NCBI GenBank assembly: GCA_007119405.1
Contig: SKPT01000546.1
Coordinates: 1-6,329 of the forward strand
Source: Phycisphaeraceae bacterium
GTDB taxonomy: Bacteria; Planctomycetota; Phycisphaerae; Phycisphaerales; Phycisphaeraceae
DNA: 6,329 nucleotides
Direction of reading: 5' to 3'
Numbering within the stretch: the first letter of the stretch is position 1; every line of letters begins with the position of its first letter. Below are positions 1-5,920 of this stretch, piece after piece. The notes under the pieces were generated by a model. That model was not told the origin of the DNA and ran no database searches. It saw only the letters and a list, made by a program, of their open reading frames with translations. Both the position numbers and the translations under genes were made by a program.

Positions 1-65
1 CCCAGGGCTGGGGGCGGAGGCATCGCGGCCCCACAGGAGTACACGAGTACCGATTCATGAACCCC

Positions 66-113
66 AACTCGTAAGACTTCGGGTTCACTAACTTCGTAAA
101 GGTTCGGGTTCCT
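66..113. repeat. Imperfect tandem 24-bp direct repeat
   Basis: Two adjacent units, 66-89 and 90-113, share an AACT(T)CGTAA start and an identical TTCGGGTTC core at 78-86 and 103-111. GAACCC at 59-64 can also pair with GGGTTC at 81-86 around a 16-base loop. The stretch is visibly less GC-rich than the coding DNA around it. Seen directly; function unknown. It lies downstream of uppS, so it could be part of the leader of the next minus-strand gene, which is outside the window. Confidence 0.55.
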
Positions 114-186
114 TGACAAGGGGACAAGAAGATAGTCCCGAAATAGAGGATGCGGATTCAGGTACAGGCTTGCCACGGCTTGACCC

Positions 187-218
187 GCGGGGCAAAGCGT
201 GCATCCCTCGCGCCCCGC
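187..218 (-). terminator. Stem-loop downstream of uppS, possible terminator
   Basis: GCGGGGC at 187-193 pairs with GCCCCGC at 212-218. GCG at 197-199 and CGC at 209-211 extend the stem across an AAA bulge, giving about ten base pairs. It begins 22 bases past the uppS stop, the expected place for a transcript end. No run of T follows on the minus strand, so it is not a classic intrinsic terminator; it may only stabilise the 3' end. Confidence 0.35.
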
Positions 219-240
219 ACAGGAATGATCCGGATTCGTC

Positions 241-1059
241 TCACACCACCCGGCCGAACTTGCGTTGCCGGCAGGCGTAGCTGCGCAGGGCCGCGTGGAA
301 CTGCGGCACGTCGAACTCGGGCCAGCACACGTCGGCGACGTAGAGCTCGGCGTAGGAGATCTGCCAGAGCAGGTAGTTGCTCAGCCGCATCTCCCCGGCG
401 GTGCGGATCAACAGGTCCGGGTCGGGCAGCTCGGCGGTGTAGAGGTGGTGGGCGATGGTCTGCTCGTTGATGGCCTCGGGCGCGAGCCGGCCGGCCTTGA
501 CCTCGGCGGCGATGGCGCGGACGGCGTCGGTGATCTCGCCGCGCGAGCCGTAGTTCAGCGCCAGCACCAGCGTCAGCCCGGTGTTCGCCGCCGTCGTCGC
601 CGTGACCTGGTCCAGCTCGGCCAGCACCTTGGCGGGCAGGCCGTCACGCCGCCCGATCTGCACGAAGCGCACGTTGTTGCGCATCAGCGTGTCGCGCTCG
701 CGGACGAGGTACTCGGCGTAGAGATTCATGAGAAACCCGACCTCGTCGGGCGAGCGCGTCCAGTTCTCGGTCGAGAAGCTGTAGAGCGTCAGCACGTCGA
801 TGCCCAGCTTGGCGGCCTCGGTGACGACGGCGCGCACGGCCTCGGCGCCGTGGCGGTGGCCGTCGGTCCGCGACAGGCCCTGGCGTACGGCCCAGCGGCC
901 GTTGCCGTCCATGATGATCGCCACGTGGCGCGGCAGCTCGCCGGCGGCCAGCTCCAGCCCCGGCTGCGGGGCCGGGGCCAGCCCGTTGGCGACCACCTGC
1001 CGCGACGCCTGGGGGGCGCCGGCGGCGGGCTGGCGATGCTTTGCCGTCACTGGTGCCAT
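241..1059 (-). CDS. uppS: Isoprenyl transferase (undecaprenyl diphosphate synthase)
   Basis: This is a cis-prenyltransferase that condenses isopentenyl diphosphate units onto farnesyl diphosphate to give undecaprenyl diphosphate, the carrier lipid for peptidoglycan and other wall polymers, at the cytoplasmic face of the membrane. The 272-residue product shows the family motifs in order: HVAIIMDGNGRWA at 45-57, with D51 matching the catalytic Asp; GHRHGAEAV at 67-75; YSFSTENW at 93-100; LNYGSRGE at 168-175; and the diphosphate-binding DLLIRTAGEMRLSNYLLWQ at 215-233. The frame is open up to 1134, but that start would overlap the end of purA. The ATG at 1059 leaves a 37-base gap after purA and an N-terminal extension of about 20 residues compared with typical members. 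Its ribosome-binding site is weak (GAGA at 1066-1069), which fits translation within a purA-uppS transcript. Family assignment is firm; the start is less so. Confidence 0.95.
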   Translation of the reverse strand: MAPVTAKHRQPAAGAPQASRQVVANGLAPAPQPGLELAAGELPRHVAIIMDGNGRWAVRQGLSRTDGHRHGAEAVRAVVTEAAKLGIDVLTLYSFSTENWTRSPDEVGFLMNLYAEYLVRERDTLMRNNVRFVQIGRRDGLPAKVLAELDQVTATTAANTGLTLVLALNYGSRGEITDAVRAIAAEVKAGRLAPEAINEQTIAHHLYTAELPDPDLLIRTAGEMRLSNYLLWQISYAELYVADVCWPEFDVPQFHAALRSYACRQRKFGRVV

Positions 1060-1096
1060 GGTCGTTCTCGAAGCCGGCGGGGCTGGGCGGCGAAGT

Positions 1097-2506
1097 TCAG
1101 CGCAGCACCGTCTGATCGCGTCGCGGCCCGACACTGGCCATCACCACCGGCACGCCCACGTGCCGCTCGATCCGGTCAATATACGCCCGGGCCTGTTCCG
1201 GTAGATCGTCAAATCGCCGGCAGTCCTCCAGCGGTTGGCCGAAACCCGGCACCGTTTCGTAGACCGGCTGCGCCGCCTCGAGCAAGCCCGGATCGGCCGG
1301 AAAATGCTCCAGCGTCCGCCCGGCGTGGCGGTAGGCGGTGCACAGCTTCAGCTCGTCGAAGCCCGCCAGCACGTCCAGGAGCATCAGCGCCAGGCCGGTG
1401 GCCCCGCTGACGCGGGCGGTGTAGCGCAGGGCCACGAGGTCCAGCCAGCCGCAGCGCCGCGGCCGGCCGGTCGTGGTGCCGTACTCGTTGCCGCGATCGC
1501 GGATCTGCTGGCCGGTGGCGTCGTCCAGCTCGGTGGGCATGGGCCCGCCGCCGACCCGGGTCTGGTACGCCTTGACGATGCCGATGACGTGCCCGACCCG
1601 GTGCCCGGGGATGCCCGCCCCGGTGTGCACGCCCAGCGACGAGCAGTTGCTCGAGGTCACGTAGGGGTAGGTGCCGTGGTCGACGTCCAGCAGGGTGGCG
1701 TTGGCGCCCTCGAAGAGCAGCCGCTGCCCGGCGTCCATGGCGTTGTGCAGCAGCTCGGCCGTGTCGCAGATGTGCGCACCGAGCACCCGGGCCTGGGCCA
1801 GCAGATCGTCGGCCAGGGCCTGCGGATCGAACGGCTCGAAGGGCTTGCCCACCATCCGCGCCGCCGCGTCGAGCAGGTGGTTCTTCAAGGCCACGATGTC
1901 GGCCAGCTTCTTGCGCAGGCGCTCCGGCTCGAGCAGGTCGCCCACGCGGATGGCCGTGGCGCGCAGGGCCTTGTCCGCGTAGCAGGGCCCGATGCCCCGC
2001 CCGGTGGTGCCCAGGGCGGGCGACTCCCAACTCGTGGCCAGGGCCTGGTCGTAGAGCACGTCCTCGGCCTTGTGGTAGGGCAGCACGACGTGGGCGCGGT
2101 CGCTGATGCGCAGGTTGTCGTTGACGGCGATGCCCCGGCCGCGAAGCTCGTGGATCTCCTTGACGAGCTGCTCCGGGTCGATGACCACGCCGTTGCCCAG
2201 GACGTTGAGCTTGTCGGGGTAGAGGATGCCCGAGGGGACGAGGTGCAGGGCGTAGCGCTCGGCGCCGACCTGGAGGCTGTGCCCGGCGTTGGCGCCGCCG
2301 TTGTAGCGTACGACGCAGTCGTAGCCGGGGGCGAGCAGGTCGACGACCTTGCCCTTGCCCTCGTCGCCCCACTGCAGCCCGACGATCGCGGTGTGCTCAG
2401 CCCCGGAGCCGGGCCGGGCCTCGGCGCGGAGGCAGGCGGCGACAGCGGCGGCGGCCTGACCGGCGGCAGCGTCGGCGGCATCGCGGGTTGAGCTCGGCTG
2501 GGTCAT
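1097..2506 (-). CDS. purA: Adenylosuccinate synthetase
   Basis: This cytoplasmic enzyme joins aspartate to IMP using GTP to form adenylosuccinate, the first committed step to AMP. The 469-residue product contains GLQWGDEGKGK at 43-53 (GTP loop; D48 matches the catalytic Asp), NAGH with H76, GTTGRGIGP at 167-175, FEGANATLLDVDHGTYPYVTSSN in two parts at 265-287, TRVGGGPMPTE at 316-326 and GTTTGRPRRCGW at 343-354. Most family members start only a few residues before the GTP loop. Here an Ala-rich extension of about 38 residues precedes it, and no internal ATG or GTG near the loop offers a shorter start. AGGA at 2513-2516, six bases before the ATG, supports 2506; the frame is open to 2650 but runs through the promoter region. 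The IMP-facing loop reads GAN-A where E. coli has GAQ-G. uppS follows after 37 bases, probably in the same transcript. Confidence 0.96.
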   Translation of the reverse strand: MTQPSSTRDAADAAAGQAAAAVAACLRAEARPGSGAEHTAIVGLQWGDEGKGKVVDLLAPGYDCVVRYNGGANAGHSLQVGAERYALHLVPSGILYPDKLNVLGNGVVIDPEQLVKEIHELRGRGIAVNDNLRISDRAHVVLPYHKAEDVLYDQALATSWESPALGTTGRGIGPCYADKALRATAIRVGDLLEPERLRKKLADIVALKNHLLDAAARMVGKPFEPFDPQALADDLLAQARVLGAHICDTAELLHNAMDAGQRLLFEGANATLLDVDHGTYPYVTSSNCSSLGVHTGAGIPGHRVGHVIGIVKAYQTRVGGGPMPTELDDATGQQIRDRGNEYGTTTGRPRRCGWLDLVALRYTARVSGATGLALMLLDVLAGFDELKLCTAYRHAGRTLEHFPADPGLLEAAQPVYETVPGFGQPLEDCRRFDDLPEQARAYIDRIERHVGVPVVMASVGPRRDQTVLR

Positions 2507-2523
2507 GGACGGTCCTGCTCCCT

Positions 2524-2540
2524 GCCCCCCCACCGGGGGC
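2524..2540 (-). promoter_or_regulatory. Hairpin in the purA 5' leader
   Basis: GCCCCC at 2524-2529 pairs with GGGGGC at 2535-2540 around a five-base loop. It lies between the proposed purA -10 box and the ribosome-binding site, so it would form very near the 5' end of the transcript. The extra C residues allow the stem to slip register. It could stabilise the mRNA or limit ribosome access; no regulator is known from the sequence. Confidence 0.35.
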
Positions 2541-2555
2541 GACGGCAAACAGCTT

Positions 2556-2584
2556 ATTGTAGCAAGCGCGGCACCGATGAAGCG
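2556..2584 (-). promoter_or_regulatory. Candidate purA-uppS promoter (extended -10)
   Basis: On the minus strand TACAAT at 2556-2561 differs from the TATAAT consensus at one base and is preceded by TGC, giving an extended -10 element (TGnTACAAT). The -35 region is poor (GCTTCA at a 16-base spacing), as is usual when an extended -10 compensates. The predicted transcript starts near 2549, about 43 bases before the purA ATG. It is also the only AT-rich patch in the 170 bases between the protease stop and purA. Confidence 0.45.
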
Positions 2585-2615
2585 CCCGGCGCCGCGGCGC
2601 TGCTGGCGCAGAAAG

Positions 2616-2639
2616 CCGGCCGGCGCATGCGCCGGCCGG
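2616..2639 (-). terminator. Perfect 24-bp palindrome, probable protease-gene terminator
   Basis: The half-site CCGGCCGGCGCA is followed directly by its exact reverse complement. The RNA would fold into a stem of about ten GC-rich pairs with a GCAT loop. It starts 36 bases beyond the protease stop codon and is followed on the minus strand by CTTTCT, a short U-rich tract, consistent with an intrinsic terminator separating the protease unit from purA. Confidence 0.6.
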
Positions 2640-2675
2640 GGTCGGACCACGATCTTCGGGCCGTCGTGGGACGGC

Positions 2676-4268
2676 TCAGGCGGTGCGGCGGCGACGCCGG
2701 GCCAGCAGCCCCAGACCCGCCGCCAGCAGCGCGAGCGTCCCCGGCTCGGGGACGGTCGCCGCGTCGCTGGTCAGCAACTGAAGGAAGTGCGCCACGTCGC
2801 CGGTGTCGAACACGCCGTCGTAGTTCAGGTCGCCCACGTACCGCGGAACGACGCCATATTGCTCCTCGTACTGCTCCGGATCCGTCAGCGCCAGGATGAA
2901 CGCGGCGACGTCGCCGGTGTCCACGACACCGTCCTGGTTCATGTCGCCGGGGAGCAACATACCTTCAGGGTCTATCGCGTCAAAGTCGAAGTTCCAGAGG
3001 TCCGGGTCAGCCAGGAACTCGCCCAGAGACATCTCGTCGGGGTCGTAGCCGGTGGCGCGCTGGAACACCGGCGAGTGGGCGTGGGCGAAGTGCGGCCAGA
3101 CCTGCGACGGGCCGAAGGGATCCGCCTCACCGGAGTCAGGGTCGAACTCGCGTTTCATCCAGTGGGGTACGCCCTCCGGGCTCGTGTCGAACAGGTCGAA
3201 AATCTGATCGCCCGGCCCGCCGGCTTGCGCGATCAGCCCGATCTCGGCGGGGTCGCCGGTCTCGTAGGCCTCGATGACGTCCATGATCCAGTCGAACCAG
3301 GGGGCGACGGCCACCTGCCCGCCGAAGCCGTGGAACATCGACGGCCAGGTCGTCCACGGGTTGTAGCCGTAGGACACCAGCCCCGCCAACCGGCCCCCGG
3401 CCCACACCCCGCTGCCGCTGTCGCCGCCGGTGGCGTCGGACTCGAGGCCGATCGGGTTCTCATCGAGCCCGAACACCGGCGTGTAGCCGAACAGCGGATC
3501 CAGTGACGGGCCGAAGTACTCGGCGTCGGTCGGGTGCTGGTCGAAGCGGTGCTCGAAGCGCATCCCGCTGGAGCTGTAGTGCATCAGGCTGTTGCTGCCG
3601 GCGCGCTTGGCCTGATCCGGCCAGACACCCGACGAGCCCCAGTGCCCGTTGGTCGCCACGCCGTAGCCCGCCCAGGTGTATTCCGTGCCCTTGGAGAGCT
3701 GCCCCTCCTGGTGCAGCCGCGCCGGCTTGACGTTATCGCGCTCGGACAGACGCATCAGCGCGATGTCGTAATCGAGGTCCGAGATATCGAACAGGAACGG
3801 GGTCCACTGCGGCGGGACGAACCAGGCCTCGGCTTCGATCGGGTCCTTGAAGAACCCGTCCGTGGCGGTGGTGATCGGGAAGAACGGCGGCACGCCGCCG
3901 CCGCCTGGCCCGCGACGAAAGTGCAGCGACGTGGCCGTGTCCACCACGTGCGCGACGGTGAGCACCCAATAGCCGTCCCAGTCCGGGTTGCCCGTCTCGA
4001 TGACCGTGCCCGAGCCCCAGCCCATGACGTTGTCCGCCGAGTCGCCCGCGGGCCCGCCCCAGTTGACCGGGACCTGGCCCGCCGGCTCATAGCGGGAGGT
4101 CTCGTTGGCGAGTTGACGGTGGTAGTAGTCGCGGCTGAAGTCCATCAACTGATGCGAGTAGATCGCGGTGGCCTGCGCCGGGCTCGTCAGCCCGACGTGG
4201 CCGATGACCGCCGCGATGAGCATCAGAACACCACCCCATCGCCTCGAAACAACAGGCCATGCGTTCAT
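2676..4268 (-). CDS. Secreted trypsin-like serine protease with dockerin repeats and PEP-CTERM anchor
   Basis: The 530-residue protein has a signal peptide (residues 1-33: Arg pair, hydrophobic VLMLIAAVIGHVGL, likely cleavage after AQA). A trypsin-fold domain spans about 80-335, with triad candidates H107 in LTVAHVV, D168 in YDIALMRL and S284 in GGDSGSG. D278 lies six residues before the Ser, where trypsin has its Lys/Arg-selecting Asp. Two dockerin/EF-hand-like loops follow: DMNQDGVVDTGD at 442-453 and DLNYDGVFDTGD at 480-491. The C-terminus is a PEP-CTERM tail: VPEPG at 507, a hydrophobic stretch, then an Arg run. The protein contains no cysteine. GGGAG at 4277-4281, eight bases before the ATG, and the signal peptide fix this start over upstream ATGs at 4310 and 4490. 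It is probably exported, processed by an exosortase-type system and held at the envelope. The substrate is unknown. Its own promoter and terminator make it a single-gene unit. Confidence 0.88.
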   Translation of the reverse strand: MNAWPVVSRRWGGVLMLIAAVIGHVGLTSPAQATAIYSHQLMDFSRDYYHRQLANETSRYEPAGQVPVNWGGPAGDSADNVMGWGSGTVIETGNPDWDGYWVLTVAHVVDTATSLHFRRGPGGGGVPPFFPITTATDGFFKDPIEAEAWFVPPQWTPFLFDISDLDYDIALMRLSERDNVKPARLHQEGQLSKGTEYTWAGYGVATNGHWGSSGVWPDQAKRAGSNSLMHYSSSGMRFEHRFDQHPTDAEYFGPSLDPLFGYTPVFGLDENPIGLESDATGGDSGSGVWAGGRLAGLVSYGYNPWTTWPSMFHGFGGQVAVAPWFDWIMDVIEAYETGDPAEIGLIAQAGGPGDQIFDLFDTSPEGVPHWMKREFDPDSGEADPFGPSQVWPHFAHAHSPVFQRATGYDPDEMSLGEFLADPDLWNFDFDAIDPEGMLLPGDMNQDGVVDTGDVAAFILALTDPEQYEEQYGVVPRYVGDLNYDGVFDTGDVAHFLQLLTSDAATVPEPGTLALLAAGLGLLARRRRRTA

Positions 4269-4276
4269 ACCACAGT

Positions 4277-4281
4277 CTCCC
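4277..4281 (-). promoter_or_regulatory. Ribosome-binding site of the protease gene
   Basis: GGGAG ends eight bases before the ATG at 4268. The same spacing is seen for fmdB and grpE. It supports starting at the signal peptide rather than at the two in-frame ATGs further upstream. Confidence 0.6.
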
Positions 4282-4361
4282 ACCGTCGGGGTCTGGAAAG
4301 GCCGGCTCATCGCACCGATAGAACGAGCCCGGCATACCCACGCCGCCGCGCGATCAGCCAC

Positions 4362-4390
4362 GTGATAACCGCTGGCCGGCGCGGTGTCAA
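4362..4390 (-). promoter_or_regulatory. Sigma70-type promoter of the protease gene
   Basis: A perfect TTGACA -35 box at 4385-4390 is separated by exactly 17 bases from a -10-like TATCAC at 4362-4367. Transcription would start near 4355, giving a leader of about 87 bases before the ATG at 4268. It lies well beyond the fmdB stop at 4518, so the protease appears to be transcribed independently of the chaperone genes. Confidence 0.6.
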
Positions 4391-4517
4391 GCAGGTGAAC
4401 CCGCCACCGCCCGCCACCGCGTGGCCCCGCCGAGAGGCCGGGCTTGCCCTTGCACCCGGCGGCGGGACGAGCCCGGACGGATCGGAACAATGTTCATCGC
4501 CGGACGGACCCCGCGCC

Positions 4518-4856
4518 TCAGTCCTTGGCCGCGGCGGCGGCGCCGCTGCCGCCGGCATCGGCGCTCGAGCCGGCCTTGGCCTTGCCGCCGTCGCCGGCCG
4601 CGGGCTTGTCCGACGAGCCGGCCTTGGCCGACGCCCCCTCCTTCTCGGCCTTGGCGGCCTTCTTGTAGCTGTCGGAGCGGTAGTCCGTCTCGTAGAAGCC
4701 CGAGCCCTTGAAGATGATGCCCGCCCCGGTGCCGATCAGTCGGCGCAGCTTCAGCTTGCCGCATGCCGGGCACTTGCGCAGGGCGCTGGAGGTCATGGAC
4801 TGGAAATGCTCGAACTCGTGCTCGCAGGCGTCACAGCGGTATTCGTAGGTGGGCAT
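4518..4856 (-). CDS. fmdB: FmdB-family zinc-ribbon protein
   Basis: This is a 112-residue protein of the FmdB regulatory-protein family. The name comes from a putative regulator of a methylotroph amidase operon, and the biochemical role is not established. It opens with MPTYEYRCDACEHEFE and has two CxxC pairs (C8/C11 and C29/C32) that should bind one zinc ion. It then has the family-typical RRLIGTGAGIIFKGSGFYETDY at about 38-59, given here across two adjoining motifs. The last 50 or so residues are a low-complexity tail of Ala, Gly, Lys, Ser and Asp, probably disordered. AAGGAG at 4865-4870, eight bases from the ATG, decides the start; the open frame continues to 5108 but only through intergenic palindromes. 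It lies downstream of grpE and dnaJ, so a link to protein quality control is plausible but inferred from context only. Confidence 0.9.
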   Translation of the reverse strand: MPTYEYRCDACEHEFEHFQSMTSSALRKCPACGKLKLRRLIGTGAGIIFKGSGFYETDYRSDSYKKAAKAEKEGASAKAGSSDKPAAGDGGKAKAGSSADAGGSGAAAAAKD

Positions 4857-4864
4857 GGGCTCGA

Positions 4865-4870
4865 CTCCTT
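4865..4870 (-). promoter_or_regulatory. Strong Shine-Dalgarno site of fmdB
   Basis: AAGGAG lies eight bases upstream of the ATG at 4856. It is the best ribosome-binding site in the window and rules out the longer reading of this gene. Confidence 0.7.
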
Positions 4871-4985
4871 GTCCCGGCGTTGCCGTGCTCGCCACGGGCG
4901 ATGGCGGGGTGATGGCGAATCCGCCACTATACTCCAAATCGGACGATCCGCCGCTGGGCTTGCCTGGCACGCGGGTGCCGGGCGC

Positions 4986-5085
4986 CACTGACAATCGGAG
5001 TCCGCGGAGCTTGTCAGTGCGGATCAGCGTTGCGGACCGGCCCCGCCGATCGGCACTGACAAGGCCCAAGGCGGCCTTGTCAGTG
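4986..5085. repeat. Double palindrome built on CACTGACAA
   Basis: CACTGACAA and its reverse complement TTGTCAGTG alternate four times: 4986-4994, 5011-5019, 5054-5062 and 5077-5085. The first pair makes a hairpin with 9-bp arms and a 16-base loop. The second has 13-bp arms (5054-5066 with 5073-5085) and a six-base loop. The flanks GGGTGCC (4973-4979) and GGCACCC (5085-5091) extend the symmetry. The second hairpin is 24 bases past the grpE stop and could end that transcript, but no T run follows. The arrangement resembles a REP/BIME-type dispersed palindrome; whether it recurs in the genome cannot be seen here. Confidence 0.7.
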
Positions 5086-5109
5086 GCACCCGCCCCACCC
5101 GACCGCATC

Positions 5110-5679
5110 TCACTCCGCCACGCTCACCTGCGCCGGGCGGATCGTCTTCTCGCCAAGCTTGTAGCCGGGGCGCAACTGCGCCGTGACCGCGCTCGACTCC
5201 CACTGCTCGCTGGGCTGGCGCATCAGGGCCTCGTGATGGTTGGGATCGAACGGCTCGCCCGGCTCGACATCCAGGCGCTGAATCCCGAAGCCCTCGAGCA
5301 CCCGCAGCAGCTCCTGACGCACCATCTTCACCCCGTTGAGCAGGTCGGCCGTCGTCGTGTGCTCCGGGTCGGCCTCGACGGCGCGGTCAAAATGGTCCAG
5401 CACGCTGACCAGCGCCCGGGCCATGTCCATCACCTGCTGCTGACGGGCGGTGTCCGCGTGCTGCTCGGTGCGGCGGACGTAGTTCTGGTAATCCGCCGCC
5501 GTACGCAGCAGACGCTCGTGCAGCTCGTCACGCTCGCGCTCGACCGCCGACAACGCCTCGTCAATGTCCTGCGCCACGCGCTGCTGGGCCTCGGCGTCGG
5601 CGTCGGCGTCGCCGGCCGGCTGCTCCCGCTGCCGAGCCTCGTCCGCCTGAGCCTGATCCTTGGATTTTCTCTTGCTCAT
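5110..5679 (-). CDS. grpE: GrpE, nucleotide-exchange factor of DnaK
   Basis: This cytoplasmic cofactor releases ADP from DnaK so the Hsp70 cycle can continue, and in many bacteria it acts as a thermosensor. The 189-residue product has a polar, Gln/Asp/Ala-rich N-terminus (1-38) and a long helical coiled-coil region (about 38-90, including VERERDELHERLLRTAADYQNYVRR). The C-terminal beta domain carries the family signatures FDPNHHEALM at 144-153 and GYKLGEKTIRPAQVSV at 172-187. The ATG at 5679 has GGAG at 5688-5691, eight bases away; a GTG one codon upstream (5682) is possible but less well spaced. It follows dnaJ on the same strand after a 265-base gap rich in stem-loops. No CIRCE heat-shock operator is visible in that gap. 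The assignment is firm. Confidence 0.96.
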   Translation of the reverse strand: MSKRKSKDQAQADEARQREQPAGDADADAEAQQRVAQDIDEALSAVERERDELHERLLRTAADYQNYVRRTEQHADTARQQQVMDMARALVSVLDHFDRAVEADPEHTTTADLLNGVKMVRQELLRVLEGFGIQRLDVEPGEPFDPNHHEALMRQPSEQWESSAVTAQLRPGYKLGEKTIRPAQVSVAE

Positions 5680-5766
5680 CACTCATTCTCCGGCTCGTGA
5701 CCGGGTACGAACAATCGCCCGCCTGTGCCTCGTTGATCCCACGGTGAACCTTCGGGCACCCATGGG

Positions 5767-5871
5767 CCACGTTTCCACGTGGTGCGTGCGTGCCACACGG
5801 CACGCCGAAGGCTGCTGTGTGCGATCGACCCTCGATGGCCGCGGCACACGGCACCGTTCGGGATGCTGTGT
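5767..5871. repeat. Cluster of four stem-loops including a 27-bp direct repeat
   Basis: Within 105 bases there are four successive stem-loops. They are CCACGT-TTCC-ACGTGG (5767-5782); a repeat unit at 5794-5820; ATCGA-CCC-TCGAT (5824-5836); and a second repeat unit at 5845-5871. The repeat units are exactly 51 bases apart and share CACACGGCAC at the left and TGCTGTGT at the right. The nine central bases differ, yet both can partly self-pair (GCC-GAA-GGC in the first). Arm pairing needs one G-U in plus-strand RNA but has a C-A mismatch in minus-strand RNA. No coding potential is seen. It could be a repeat element or a small structured RNA. Confidence 0.5.
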
Positions 5872-5900
5872 AACACCCGTCTCACACATGTCCTTGTCCC

Positions 5901-5920
5901 GTGTGCATCGGTGTGCATCC
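5901..5920. repeat. Tandem 10-bp repeat (GTGTGCATCS)
   Basis: GTGTGCATCG at 5901-5910 is followed at once by GTGTGCATCC at 5911-5920 and then by GTGGTTTCAC. This 'CCGTGTGCATCCGTGGTT' style of short tandem repeat resembles intergenic repeats I recall from diverse GC-rich bacterial genomes, but I cannot verify that here. It sits 25 bases downstream of the dnaJ stop. Confidence 0.5.

Noticed and set aside
1..58. Minus-strand frame from an ATG at 58 (MNRYSCTPVG...) running off the left edge
   Set aside because: Only 19 codons are visible, with no family motif. The start of a next gene is possible but cannot be supported.
90..121. tRNA T-arm-like GGTTCGGGTTCC
   Set aside because: The stem would be only four pairs with an eight-base loop, and no matching acceptor, D-arm or anticodon arm was found.
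113..147. TTGACA at 113-118 on the plus strand as a promoter
   Set aside because: No -10 box at 16-18 bases, and no plus-strand gene follows.
4485..4495. GAACA-A-TGTTC palindrome downstream of fmdB, resembling a LexA SOS box
   Set aside because: The GAAC/GTTC spacing is three bases, not four, and it is about 100 bases upstream of the protease -35 box, a poor place for a repressor site.
265..4991. Long plus-strand open frames opposite uppS, purA and the protease (for example 265-1410, 1235-2491, 3534-4991)
   Set aside because: They mirror strongly supported minus-strand genes, show biased low-complexity composition (Arg, Gly, Val, Ala runs) and no family motif. Such shadow frames are expected in GC-rich DNA.
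4857..5108. N-terminal extension of fmdB up to 5108
   Set aside because: It would translate the double palindrome, while a strong AAGGAG marks the ATG at 4856, where the family's conserved MPTYEYRC start occurs.
5794..5920. CRISPR-like array
   Set aside because: Only two units with variable centres and self-complementary arms, no regular spacers, and no cas gene.
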